Source: Aurantiochytrium sp. KH105 (taxonomy: Eukaryota; Sar; Bigyra; Thraustochytrida; Thraustochytriidae). Taken from it: a stretch of DNA of 64,000 nt. The notes under the pieces are model-generated. The model saw only the letters and a program-made list of their open reading frames with translations, was not told the DNA's origin and did no database searches. A program made the position numbers and the translations under genes. The stretch lies in contig BGKB01000010.1 of NCBI GenBank assembly GCA_003116975.1, positions 1 to 64,000 of the forward strand, read 5' to 3'. Of this stretch, positions 7,240-19,200 are shown one piece after another (position 1 is the first letter of the stretch; every line of letters starts with the position of its first letter).

Positions 7240-10200
7240 TTATTGCGCCAACAAACCAGGATGCGAGCGCACGAGGGCAGTAATGAGCTGTTGCAGCGCA
7301 GCATCCTCCGCATCTTCTTGAGCGCTCGCCTTGTGAGCCTGCGCAAAGAGTTCGGGCAAATCAGCGATCTCGACGCGCCGCTGCAGAATTTGCTGCGTTG
7401 TAAAAAAGAATTCGCGGCGCATGCCCAGCGAGAGCATCTGCCGCAAAAGAGCCTGCACAATCTTCGGCTCGTCCAGGAGATCAAAATCAAGCATCAAGTG
7501 CGCCACAAGCTGAACTGCACGCTCGTCACCACGATGGTCACGCCATAGCCCACGAACAAGTCCACGCTTGTCGCATTGCACTAGCTGATCAAATGTATGA
7601 GGCAAATGCAAATCCTCAAAGACGGACATGTAAATGCAGTACTGCAGATGCAAGTCTAATGGCAGTGCATCCGCGCCGCGCTGACTATACACCAAATCGA
7701 TTTGAGCGCTGCTTCCCAGCCGAAACACCGCGCGCAGAGCACGAGCGCGCGATGCAAACGATCGGCCTGGAACGTCGGTCTGAAAGGCAAAGTTCAGAAG
7801 ATACGCAATGCCGCGACATGTGTCCCGGTCGGCGTCTGGGCCGGGTCGCGCCGACATGGTGTACACAATGCGTTGCAGGAGCTCTTCCTCTACCTGTTGC
7901 GCTTCTTGCAGGCGCGCCGAAGCTGACGACGTTGTCGACGTTGACGAAGACGACGTGCTCGTCATGGCCAGCCAGCCGAGCACGAGACGCTTGCGTACCT
8001 CGAGAAGATCCACGCCATGCCGGTGGGCCAACTGCTCTGCGACCTGATGCAGCCGATGGCGGTCTTGCCATTGCGTCGCAGCCACTGGGCCAAAGCGATC
8101 GTACAGGTCTGCAATTAGCTTGCCGTAATCGAGATCCGCCTTCTTGCTCGGAAGACGGGCGGCAATTCCGGCGCGCCTCAAATCAAGCTCTGTCGCGAGC
8201 TGGTTTGCCAAACGCGTCATCTCGTCGCTTTCTGCGCGCTCAAGAGCAAAGCGCAAAATGAGCAGCTTCGCCTCTGGAGTGCCCACCTGCCCAACCAGCC
8301 ATGAGCATGCCTCCAGCACCCGGCCGTGAGACTTGACATTGTTGAGTACGGGCAGCACACTCTTGGTCACCGACTCGCCTGCGCGCATCAACTTGCGCAC
8401 AAGGCACAGGTAAAAGTCGTTCGGGTCCAAGTCCAATGGGTCGCTCAGGGCCACCAGCCATTTCACAGTGTCCGGCTCCAGGCACAACTCGAGCGCCGGC
8501 CAGGGATTTTCCTCAAAGAGCGCGTGCAGATTAAGACGAACCTCGCAGATGCGAAGCAACTCGAGCACTTGCAAGTACTTTGCCTGGCCCGGCCATGCGC
8601 ACAGACGACAAACTGCCTCGAGACGTTCGTACGAAGTTCCTGGTACGCGCGGGAAAACGTGCTCGCACACCTGAAGGAGGAGACTGTCATCCATGCGGCA
8701 TCGGGCCAGGGCGATCTCGTCTCGATGCTTGTTCAAATCGGCGCTTTCGTCCAAAAACAGGAGCTTCAGGTAGAGACCGTGCACCAAGTCATTGCGAACC
8801 TTGTATGTTTCCGCAAATGCCACCGTTTTCTCTAAATCATAGCCCGACCTGGGAATGCAGAGCTGCAAAAGGGTCTGCTGCAGGTACACATTCGCCTTCG
8901 CGCCCTCTGCGGTGAAGCGAGTCGGATCAAAGTCCACATTCAGTGACTGCAGCCAGGTCCACCATTTAGCGTTCTCCTGCATGCGTTGACAATCGAGGAC
9001 CACGTCCTGCATGTGTCTGCATCTCCCGAGCGAGATGCCCACTCCGGCCAGCTTTTGGAGACGAGCAAAGTCGCTCCGGTCATTCTTGGGCAGGCTCGAG
9101 CGAAAGCTCGCAAAAGCAGAACTTCCTTGAGCATCTGCAAGCAGGTACCCCAGCGCAAGGTCTGCATCCATGTGCGGCGCCGAAAGCACCTTGTCCGCAA
9201 GGCCACGAACTAGCTTCATGGCCGTCTCCGTGAGACCGGGCCGCACGGCAATGCCAACCACACGGAGACCCAGCTGCAAAGCGCCGTTTTGCGAAAGATG
9301 GCCCATGAGCGCCTCTGCGGCCGGCTCGGGGTTTTGGCGCGCACCCAATGCATACAAAAATCCCGCAAGCAATGGTAGCACAGCGGTCGACTCGAGAACA
9401 GTCCCGTGCTCTTTGAACCACGCATGAGCAGCTCGCGCCAAACTCCGGGTCGGGACCGCTGCGTCCTCCGAGGTGTCCCATTCAAAGCCGTCACCGCAAC
9501 GGTCTAGTACGGCTTGCACAAGACTGCTGCTTCGCAAGAGCGTGGCTGCTCTGCAAAGCTGCGCGTCGTCCTCGGTGTTCAAGCAGACATCCACCAGCAG
9601 ATCGTGGCCGGCACGCTGCGCGCGGCTACTCGAGGGAAAGCGCATTGCAAGCTCGACCGCCAGACGTTGTTTCCAATATAGACTCATGGGTCGCGCACCC
9701 CAGGCTAGGCATGCATCCAGGTTTTTAGGTTCCTGACGAGCAAGCCAGATGGCGACGCGACCAGCCATTTGTTCCCGTGAAAATCCGAGAAGCGAGGCGC
9801 GACGACCTAAATCAGTGGTCTTCGAGTTCGTGCTTTCCCGCATCACGTGCAACTCGAGCAAGCCCTCAGCATCGCCATCAAGCGAAAAGTCTTGAAGGTC
9901 AAGCCGAATCGAGAACTCCGTCTGCAGGTCGCGCGCTGCTTCAAAGCCTGCAGACCACGCGTGGCCACCACAAGCGCCCACCATGGCACCAAGACGTGCC
10001 AACGCGAGTCTTTCCTCGTCGGACTCTGCATCACTTTCCTCGGCCAGCCCCCACATGCAAAAGTTGCGGACTCGCTCCTCTACGCTTGCCACGACGTCGG
10101 GGCAAAGCTCCACCATGAGCGTGTGTAATTCGCGAACCTTTTCCTCGCTCGGTGGCTCAGATTGCAGCGTCATGTTTTCGAAGAGGGTCGCAAAGACATC

Positions 10201-12972
10201 TGCCACGTCAAAGCAACGGTACGCGCGCGCAATTTGCACCGCACGCTCTGCGACCGTCTCGGACTGTGCCAAAACATACATGAGAATGGCTTTGGCCTGG
10301 GTTGCACTTCCAAAGTTGATCTGCCGGTCGAGCTGGAAAGATGACAGCAACGAAGAGAGATCCATAAGCCTCTTTTGATCCAAGATCTCGCCTTGCAAGT
10401 CTGTTGTCCAGGTCATGGCCGTCTCCACTACGGCAGAAAGTTCATCGCTGTATGGTGGCACAATGTTGCGCATGAGAGTGAGCACGGCGCGCGAAGCGGC
10501 CGTCAGATCGCCAATTTGTCCGACGGCTTTGACCGCACATTGCTCCCATGCACTGCTCGACGAGTCGATCTCCAAAGCGACGCGCGAAATGTAACGCACC
10601 AAAACTTCGTCTGCGTCAACGCCGTATCGGGCTGCGCATGGCCTCAAATGGTCCTTGGTGGCCCTGGCAATCAGCTCGGGCGCCGTCACACGGCTCATCA
10701 TGTCCATGAGCACCTCGACGCGCGAAGCACTCCGAAAAGACTCGACGCTGATTGCAAGCGCATGCTCACGTTGCAAGTGAATCACCTCGATGAGATCGGC
10801 ACGCAGGCGTTCAAGCTCGGCAATGGCATGATTCTCTGCCCGAGGTCCGCTCTCGGCAGCCTGTCTGGCAAGTTCGCCTGGACTGCACAGACGAAGTTTG
10901 AGCTTTTCTCGTTCCGTTTGGACCTGCGCAGAGGCAATCATTGCAGCCTCTTGGATCAGGCTCAAAGCGCTGACAGCATCGAGCGTCTTGCTGGCCATGA
11001 ACACGGACCAAGACGCTAGTTGTGCCTTTTGTCCGTGCGAACGAACGTGCGGCCCGACGTGGTCACGAAGCCAGTCTACGAGGACTTCTGTAGAAGTCTC
11101 GGCAGGAATGTAGGCCAACAAACGTACCACGTCGTCCTCTTCAGCGCGAATGTGCCGGTGCAAGACAATTGCAGCCATTTGTAGCTGTCCCTTTTGGAGA
11201 AACAGAGTGAGGGCTTGCATCAGGCGGCACGTGCGAAATCGCTGCCATTCTTCACAGTCAAAGGCATCACTCAGCAACGTGTACGTTTCCAGTCTGTACA
11301 GCGCATCCTTGACTTGTGCGAGGAGCGCCTCGTGAGCATGATCGCTGCACAGATCCTCAGCCTTGCGTAGGAGTCGCTTTTGCGCTGCGGGGGCGCCTGG
11401 CAAGCGAACTTGCATGCACCCTTGCACAACAAAGCCGAGGAATCGCTGAGGGTCCATGGCAATAAGTTCATCCACAACGCCAAAAAACTTTTCGTAAATC
11501 GTTTCTGGAAGGTCCGAGATGCCCTCGCCGTCCAATAGGTGCGAACGCGCCGTTTCCAAGAGCTGGCTCAGTTTGCCCTTGAATGCACGATCTCGCCCCG
11601 GCAAGTCATGCTGCGTTGCAAGAGCAAGGGCCTCGTCGAAGCGACCTCCGCTCAGGAGTGATTCAAAGCGCATGGCGTCGTTGCTCTCAAAGCAAACAAT
11701 CCCCTTGACCCCTCCCGTGCTTTGTTGACGGATTGCGAAGCTGCGCGAACCCGGAATAGCGACAAGGCGACTCGCAGTGTCGCTGGCCTCATCTTTGTCT
11801 CGGACTCGCGACTCGTATAGCGTTTCGAGCGTCGTCGATCCATGCAGCCGGATTCGTGCAACCTGGAGCGTGCCATCGGCGCGCAGGATACCAAGGCGCG
11901 CACCCGTTCCCATGCAAGCAATGTCGACAATGCCTGGGCTCACGCAAAGGCAGCGCAAGAGCGTCGCACGGCGCGCATCCCAAAGACAGACGCGGCCCGA
12001 CTGGCTCAGTGTCACTGCCATCGTTTGGCTCGCTGTGTTTTCCAGCGCGCAAAAGGGCGATGTGCTGTCCAGTGGGTCGCCTCCGACACTGTCGCAGCGA
12101 AGGGGAGACCGGCTGTCCACGCTGACCCAGACAGAAAGTTGCGGGGCATCTCGCGCAGCCAAGAGGACGCGAAGAAATCCCGTAGCTTCATTTCGAGCAA
12201 CGAGCATGCCCATGGATCCGCCGGCAGCGCAGCTTGGGTCAAGCTCAAAGCTTTGCATCGAGGCCGAATCCCGGACACTCTTGAGCAGAGCCGTGTTCCC
12301 GCCTTCTGCCGCGTCCTCCAGGAGGTGTAAGCACAAGTTAGAGAACCGAAAGAGGCGCGCAGGATTTCGAGAGGCGATAAATAGTTCTTCGCCCACTTGC
12401 TCGCTGTCGAAAAAGCTTGGCTGTTCCAAGAATGTCATGCAATCGAATCGCTGTCCCCGCGTTCCGAGCATGGGCTGCGAAAAGAGCAGGGAGCCTCGGT
12501 CGCTGATAAAGTGCAAGGTGCCGCGCGCGTCGCCCACGCAAAAGCAAGTCCCGCTAGAGTTCCATGCCAAGACATCTGCCGAAAGGCTGAAGCGCGCACG
12601 TTCTATGGCGGGTCCCATCCTCGCATCGAGTTCGAGCAGCCGCAGGTCCTTCCCAGCGCCCAAGCACATCATCGTGCCAGGCTGCACTGTGCCGTCGTCG
12701 TGCCCATCGTCGTCCTCGCTATGCCCAGAGGCTTGCGCTGCAGCGTAGACAAGACTGCCTTGTTGAGGCAGCTTTTCGCTGCCAGATTGAGACAGGCCCT
12801 GCTCGGCCTCGAGGTTGCCAGCAGTGGCATCGTTTTCTGCGTCACATTCTTGACTCTGGCGCTTCGCAGTCGATGCATCTCCAACCTCGGTCTGCTTCCC
12901 AGCAGCAACGAGGTCCACCTCGACGACGGTGGCCAGAGCGAACAGGTCGCGGTCCATGCCCGTTTGCGCCAT
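7240..12972 (-). CDS. KNTC1: Kinetochore protein ROD/KNTC1 homologue (RZZ complex)
   Basis: A 1910-residue protein in one open frame (human KNTC1 is about 2200). KNTC1/ROD with ZWILCH and ZW10 forms the RZZ complex of the kinetochore corona, which recruits Spindly-dynein and Mad1-Mad2. The N-terminal 430 residues look like a beta-propeller (SADVLAWNSSGTCFCVGDARG; VCLWDARRATLLRCLCV), followed by an alpha-solenoid to the end. Family-like landmarks are RFESLLSGGRFDEALALATQ after the propeller, and KRGLVRGLWRDHRGDERAVQ followed by LMLDFDLLDEPKIVQALL near the C-terminus, matching the KNTC1 C-terminal motif as I recall it. The frame extends upstream to a non-ATG codon; ATG 12972 (MAQTGMDRDLFALATVVEVDL) is preferred because it puts VEVDL where KNTC1 has its first propeller strand. 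NBAS is the main alternative but lacks the GLW motif. Confidence 0.82.
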   Translation of the reverse strand: MAQTGMDRDLFALATVVEVDLVAAGKQTEVGDASTAKRQSQECDAENDATAGNLEAEQGLSQSGSEKLPQQGSLVYAAAQASGHSEDDDGHDDGTVQPGTMMCLGAGKDLRLLELDARMGPAIERARFSLSADVLAWNSSGTCFCVGDARGTLHFISDRGSLLFSQPMLGTRGQRFDCMTFLEQPSFFDSEQVGEELFIASRNPARLFRFSNLCLHLLEDAAEGGNTALLKSVRDSASMQSFELDPSCAAGGSMGMLVARNEATGFLRVLLAARDAPQLSVWVSVDSRSPLRCDSVGGDPLDSTSPFCALENTASQTMAVTLSQSGRVCLWDARRATLLRCLCVSPGIVDIACMGTGARLGILRADGTLQVARIRLHGSTTLETLYESRVRDKDEASDTASRLVAIPGSRSFAIRQQSTGGVKGIVCFESNDAMRFESLLSGGRFDEALALATQHDLPGRDRAFKGKLSQLLETARSHLLDGEGISDLPETIYEKFFGVVDELIAMDPQRFLGFVVQGCMQVRLPGAPAAQKRLLRKAEDLCSDHAHEALLAQVKDALYRLETYTLLSDAFDCEEWQRFRTCRLMQALTLFLQKGQLQMAAIVLHRHIRAEEDDVVRLLAYIPAETSTEVLVDWLRDHVGPHVRSHGQKAQLASWSVFMASKTLDAVSALSLIQEAAMIASAQVQTEREKLKLRLCSPGELARQAAESGPRAENHAIAELERLRADLIEVIHLQREHALAISVESFRSASRVEVLMDMMSRVTAPELIARATKDHLRPCAARYGVDADEVLVRYISRVALEIDSSSSAWEQCAVKAVGQIGDLTAASRAVLTLMRNIVPPYSDELSAVVETAMTWTTDLQGEILDQKRLMDLSSLLSSFQLDRQINFGSATQAKAILMYVLAQSETVAERAVQIARAYRCFDVADVFATLFENMTLQSEPPSEEKVRELHTLMVELCPDVVASVEERVRNFCMWGLAEESDAESDEERLALARLGAMVGACGGHAWSAGFEAARDLQTEFSIRLDLQDFSLDGDAEGLLELHVMRESTNSKTTDLGRRASLLGFSREQMAGRVAIWLARQEPKNLDACLAWGARPMSLYWKQRLAVELAMRFPSSSRAQRAGHDLLVDVCLNTEDDAQLCRAATLLRSSSLVQAVLDRCGDGFEWDTSEDAAVPTRSLARAAHAWFKEHGTVLESTAVLPLLAGFLYALGARQNPEPAAEALMGHLSQNGALQLGLRVVGIAVRPGLTETAMKLVRGLADKVLSAPHMDADLALGYLLADAQGSSAFASFRSSLPKNDRSDFARLQKLAGVGISLGRCRHMQDVVLDCQRMQENAKWWTWLQSLNVDFDPTRFTAEGAKANVYLQQTLLQLCIPRSGYDLEKTVAFAETYKVRNDLVHGLYLKLLFLDESADLNKHRDEIALARCRMDDSLLLQVCEHVFPRVPGTSYERLEAVCRLCAWPGQAKYLQVLELLRICEVRLNLHALFEENPWPALELCLEPDTVKWLVALSDPLDLDPNDFYLCLVRKLMRAGESVTKSVLPVLNNVKSHGRVLEACSWLVGQVGTPEAKLLILRFALERAESDEMTRLANQLATELDLRRAGIAARLPSKKADLDYGKLIADLYDRFGPVAATQWQDRHRLHQVAEQLAHRHGVDLLEVRKRLVLGWLAMTSTSSSSTSTTSSASARLQEAQQVEEELLQRIVYTMSARPGPDADRDTCRGIAYLLNFAFQTDVPGRSFASRARALRAVFRLGSSAQIDLVYSQRGADALPLDLHLQYCIYMSVFEDLHLPHTFDQLVQCDKRGLVRGLWRDHRGDERAVQLVAHLMLDFDLLDEPKIVQALLRQMLSLGMRREFFFTTQQILQRRVEIADLPELFAQAHKASAQEDAEDAALQQLITALVRSHPGLLAQ

Positions 12973-13247
12973 GGCCGGCTTGGTGCGCGGGTCCTTCGCG
13001 CCTTCGAAGCAAGTCGTTCCCGACTCGGCAAGCCGTACGAGTTTGCCAGCGCGACACGTACGCGCTCGCCCCGACGCAAGCTTTCGCAGTCGTCCGTTTC
13101 GACTGCCGACGTGCGTACGCTCGCTTGCACGCACGCGCTCGCGCCGCGCGAATGGCTTTTGATCAGGGGTTTGGGCGCGGCGGTTGTCGCGCAAGAGGAT
13201 GCCTTACTTCATATAACATTCACACCATGTAAATCATGTACGTTTGG
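12973..13247. promoter_or_regulatory. Spacer between two minus-strand genes
   Basis: The 275 bp between the stop of the giant upstream gene and the KNTC1 start codon must hold the 3' UTR of the former and the promoter of the latter. I see no TATA box or clear polyadenylation hexamer on the minus strand. The inferred regulatory role rests on position only. Confidence 0.3.
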
Positions 13248-16200
13248 CTACTTTTTCTCCTTATAAGACACGGTGGACTCGGCCACGCCCGGCTCTCGGG
13301 CCGCGCTGAGAGCGGCGATGCCGGCCACGGTGGTCCTGGCACGCTCCGCGACGGACCTTACCCGCGCTCGCGAGGCAGCGACCCGGAGCTCGAATTGCAG
13401 CCTCCGGAATTTGAGGTCCTTCTCCTTCGAGGGTGCAGCGCACAGCGCCCACAGCGACAGCTCCCGCAGCGAGATCGTCCCATTCCCGTCTTTGTCAATG
13501 AGCGAGAGCGCCTCGGTGGCCTCTTCCGCGGTGAGCACGTGCCCGATTGAAAACGCCAAAGCACGAAACTCGCTGGGATCGAGTCCACCGTCTCTGTTGC
13601 TGTCGAAGCGCCGAAAGGCCCTCTCGATCGGCGTCAGTCTCCAGGACTCGCATGCGAGGTACGCGCGAATGGCGTGCGCGTCGGCGTCCTCTTGCGACAT
13701 CGCCGGCCATTCCCTGGCAGCGACGTAAATGTCTTGCGAGCGAGCAAATTGATCTGCGCGCTCCGAGAGGTCTGCTGCGTGCCGCTTGCGCTCGCTCGAA
13801 CACAGTTCGCGGCAAGCTTCTTCAAGAGAAGCTCGCGCGCAACGTTCGTCCTCGACGAGGCAGGCCGCAGCGCGATCGCGCGCGCGCATAGCCTCGTATA
13901 TACGAAGCTCGAAAGCATTCACATCCAGGAGTACATTTCCATTGTTCAAGGCGCGACATCGTCCGAGCAACTTGCGCAAGAGCTCCTGCATCCTGCGTGG
14001 CTCCAACAGGGATTCCTGCGCCTCTGAAGCAATCGCTTCGACGCCTTCGTGCTGGGGAATGAGATTGACAAATGCATGTATCGCGCTTCCCCGCGTTACA
14101 GGCTGCCCGCGCTTCAGCTCGAGACTCACTTGCGGAGTCCACTCTCCACGTACGCGGTCAAAACTGGCAACTGTTAAAAGATCGCCTTGATCCGACAATG
14201 TCGCGCGTAGAATCGAGCCCAGCCGCTGACTTGATTGTCCAACGCAGCGGAGTAGACGTCCATGGCGCAAAAATTCGCGATCGAACGAGACTGCGTCGTC
14301 TTTACCGTTCTCTGCACCTCGCAGAACAAAACGCGTGCGCGACGCCAGCCACGTCACGAGTCTTTGCATCTCCGGTGCCGATTCTGCTTCAGCATGCGCC
14401 AAGAATGGAACATCTGATCGCTTTGTGCAAGCTAATATATCGAGCATATCCGCAGGTAGTGTCACCGAGTGCTTGACGAGTATTTCGGCATCAGGATCGC
14501 TCTCCGGCGTTGCTCCTCCCGTTACAGGTCCAAGCCCAACACGAGCGGAAGGATCCAGCAGCTCCCGCATGATAGTGTCTCCTGATGACGTTTTCGCAGC
14601 TGCCGCCGTATACCTCGCGAGAAGCTCGCTCTCGATTTTCCAATCATCTTTGGCCACATCAAATTGACCTTCTTGACTTGCATATCGGGCAGCCTCTTGA
14701 ACTTCCGATTCGGTCTTTGCATGCGCATCGCTCTGTGCAAACACTTCAATGCCCGCATCAATGCTCGACGACGACTTGAGTGAAGATCTCCTGATCAATG
14801 CAGCATCCTCGTTTTCTGCGGTCGTCTCGAGCATACCCTCGTCGGAATTTGTAAGACTCTCATCGGCAACTATCATCTTCGTTTTCGAGACCGGCATCGA
14901 TGGCCCTTCAATCGGCAGAGCAAATGCGGCCCCGTTTTGTGTTTGCAAAAATACACGCTCTTCGATTGGATCGTAGCGGATGCGAAAAGGCCCGATTTCC
15001 CGTGAAACACCCCGCAAAAGAGTTTGAGACAAACTCGCCACGCTTCGTGACACTTCAGCCCGCACCATAGTTTCGTGCGCTTGACTGCGGGCAAGCGTAC
15101 GCAAATCTTCCGCCTCTTGCCAACATTCTTCACTCACAACGTCGAGATCGATTGTGTGGCTTGAAATATGGTTCCAAGACGGTACACGAACTTGTACTAG
15201 AGCATCTCCGGATGGTCCTTGCCAACACCTCAAAACACAGCCAATCCCATCGATGCGTCGCACTGCCTCGACTGTCGCTCTCTTCCATGACTTTGGACTT
15301 GCCGAACGTAGCGCATAGCGCTTCATAACAGTACTGCTTGGCCACAGAATCTTTCGAGCAGGTGCGTCAAGACGCATGCCATCAAGAGCTCCCGTGAGAC
15401 GGCTTCTACGGGCGTGCCTTACTCCAGCAATTCTGTTTGCCAAACGTGTCCTCTCTTCATATATCTTGTCCATGTGTGGCGTCTGGACCATGACATGTGC
15501 ATTTTCTTCAAGATATAAAGTAGTTTGCTCTCGCGCAGTCTTGGCCAGATCGTCTTCAAGTGCCATGACCGTCTGCTCGGTACAACACACGCGCGTATCC
15601 TTTTCACGTTGCGTCTCTCGTCGCATGCGAAGCCAAAGGTTTCGGTTGCGCTCCAAAACGTCCATCGACACCGGGACGTTTTCGCGTACGCAAATGACGC
15701 CACGATGAAGAAGACGAAAGTGCTCATCGGGCCGCGCCTGGCTTAGTATGAGACATTGATATGATCTCGGGCCAAGACGAAATCGGTCTGGGGGCTGCAT
15801 TGAATGATCGGCGTCGAGAACGACATGCATGGTGTCCACTACGGAAGCCTTGAGATCCTTGTCGTGCAAGATTGCATGCGCTACGGCGCCCCGAGGAACG
15901 CCGACCTGAAGCATTTTGCAAAACTTGGCGAAAAAAGGATGCTCTCGAGTCGTGTGGGGCGGTCGCGTTGCCGTACGCACAGCGAGGAGCGCAAAGAGTG
16001 TCGCAAAGAGTTCCTTGGCCCGCTGGCGCTCCAGCAAATGGCCAAGCCCCGCCTTTTCGACAAGGTCTCGCACCCGCGGCTTCGATAAACGAATGCTCAA
16101 CACGGTTTGGTCGAATTTGGCTGCTTCAATGAGAATATCCCCATCAGTGCGCATACGTCCCGACACAAGAAGGTGCAAGCCGCTAATGAAGAGAACTTCG

Positions 16201-19200
16201 CGATGAACGAGCTCATACAGAGCACGCGTATTCGTCACGAGTTTTAACGGATCGCGACAGCTTGCATCTCGGGCATCTCCGAGAGGCAAGAACGGAAAAC
16301 GAGTTCGGAGAGGCTTTCCTGCCAACACAAAACGCTCCTTTCCCGTGTAAGCTGGGCCTTGGCGGCTTGGACTTTGCGCACGAGTCCTCACGCGATCGTA
16401 GCACTCACCGTCCAACGACGCGGGACGTTGTTCGTTTCCGGACTCGCATAGTCCTCGCCTCACAGCACCATCTAGAGTCAAATTCCTCAGAATCTCTTCA
16501 ATGACTTGGCGCGGATACGTGTTGCATTTGACACATTGTTTCCAAAGCACAAAAGACTCGAGATCCCCACTTTCCTGAAACATGAGCCGAATAGACTCGT
16601 CATGAAGCGTAGTCCGGCAGCGTTTGATGCGCCGTCCGTCTGCAAGTACGCGTGCGCGTGACCAGCACACTCGTACGGTCAAATCGCCCTGGTTTTCAAA
16701 GACAGTGACTGAGGCAGGAGCGCCTGCAATCATGTGCGTGCCACCAAGAATCATGTGGCCCTGAAGACTGCTGCGACCGCGGCAGAGATCTTTCCACCAT
16801 TGTGTTGGGAAAAGCGAGTTGAAAAGCTTTCGCCGAAGACGCTGAAAGTAGAGCTTGCCAAGCCTTAAGCCTCCATCAATGACATTAAGATGAACAAGCT
16901 GAACGAGACGACCTACAACTTTTCGCCGCAAAGCATCAATGGCTTTCCGCATGCTTTGATGTGTGAGCATTCCGTTTGCATCACGCGAGGCGAGCAAAAG
17001 TCGTTGCACATGTGCGTACGAAAACACTTCCGGGATTGGCGCGCCGGGAAGACCAGCATGTGGCTCGAGCAGTAAAAGACGTAAATCAATTGGGTCTAAC
17101 TCCCATTCCGTGGCTCGACCCGCGCTAGCATCGTATACGCTGACTCGAATCGTTCCCACGTATGGCGGTTGTACAATCGCGTCTTCGACGTCGAAACTGA
17201 TGGACCACTGATGTGCGAGACTATTGTCCCACGCACTTCGATCGCGTACAAGCATGCACATGGCTTCCTCTACCGTTGGCTTGTGTTGCGGGCCTCCAAA
17301 AATCGGTCCGGCAAGGGCGACATGCGGGTCGAAACCTTCGATCCTTGAACTGTGCGTGAACTTGGAGCGCATCCAGCTCGGGGGCAAGGCTGGCACACGT
17401 GGGTTGCTTGGTGCATCGAGCTCAAAAACTTGAATAATGGCTCGAATTGACTCCTTGACGTGACCCACAAAGGGAGGGGACACGATCATGCGGCCTTGGC
17501 GAAAGAGAGTATTATGGTTCGTTGTTGCACGAAGATGTCGCGGTTGCCTCTCCAACAAGCACCATCTTCGCACCAGCGGGCCTGCTCGCGACTGCCGTCC
17601 TTGCTTGATCGCGACAAGTTTTCTGATCGAGATTTGCACGATTGCTCGCAAGCTTGCCTGCAAGAGGTCTCGGACAGCTCGCGTGTCATTTTGAAAAAGC
17701 TCAATTGTTGGCACAATTTCGCATTGCGTTGACCGAAGAAGTGAGGCTGTTTGATCGGCATGATCCTTGCTCGTCGCGTACTCGATGCTGGCTTCAAAGG
17801 CGCGGTGAATGGCAAGGTTACGAATATGTATCGCGAGTTCGACCGCTTTCGTGGCTTGCCATTTCCGCTGAATGTAAATCGCATTATTGGCGTTTTCAAG
17901 CGGATCCCAGGCCTGCTGATTGGTACTGAGCGAAAGGTCCTCATAGAGCTCGATTTGTCGCTTGGAAAAGTTCAAAGCCGTGTCGCAGGCTTGCACCATG
18001 GCGTGTTTGTGGACCTGTGCTGCAAGCATGGTGGCATGAGCATTGTGCAAGTGCTCAGAGGCCTGTACGTGCGCCTTTTCGCGCCACATCAAGTTTTCTT
18101 GCGCCACGCGTGCTCTTCGTTTCATTCCGCGAAACAAGCCTTGCGTTCCCTTCCAAAGTCGTTGACAGTGCCGATCACGACGGTCGAATTCTTGCAAAAG
18201 ATCCATTAGCTGTACGAGTCGGAGACGCAGTTCGGGTTTCTTTCGACACGCGTAGGTGCTTGGCACCACGGTCCTCTCGCCCACATTTGGCAGCAGCCGC
18301 GCTGCAGAGGCCCCACGTTGCAAAAGAATGTCGGCAGCCTTGCGCGCGGCCTCGTGTGCTTGTTGCACAACGCCAGCGTCAACGCGACGAAGCCCTCGTA
18401 GAAGTGATGCAAAACGAAAGACCCCACAGATGGTCTGGCTTGTGGCCGGGAAGTATGCCTCGAAAAGCAGGCGGCCGTGCGAGGCATGCGCGCGGCGGCA
18501 ATAGCACGGTCCATTTCCAGCTCCAGCGTGAAAAACGCGCTCCAGCTTGACGATTCCACGATCACAGGACTCCACATTGCCTGGTACGCACGGTTCTCCG
18601 CGCACCGAAAGCCACGCAAGATCCCGGCGCTCACGTGCTCGAGTGGTAAGACCGCGACAAGCAAAACACGGCTCGAGAAGCGTGGCCTTGCTGCGTGTGA
18701 AGCGATCGAGCTTGTGGGCGTCGTGAATACTCACCAGGACAGTTTCTCCTTCATACTCGACGGCCTCTGTGAGGAATGGGCGCTTCATTCTTTGCTTGGC
18801 GCGATGCACAGACTTGCGCACAACCTTGCGTGTAAAGCGTCGGGCCACCTTGACAGCGTTACGGCCTCGCCGCAGCTCGAGTTCGGCGTTTGCTGCAATT
18901 CGAACACGAAGATCTGTGCAAAATGCGCGCGCAAAAGCAGCGCGCAAATTTCGCTGAATGATCCCCGCAGCCCGCGTGCGCTGCTGCCACTTTTGCAGAA
19001 AAAGCTCGGCGGTGTCGCAGTCCATGAGCAAAAGCGAACCTTGCGCTTCACGACCAAGCTGCACGAGCTGCATGATCGTTTCGGGGTTGCATGCATCTCC
19101 GCGACGCAGACTCTTCGCAAGACGACGTTGTATTCGCTTCCGACGCGCCACCAGCGCTTTGCCCTGTTCCTTAAGCTTTCGATTAAAGTCAAAGTGCTTT

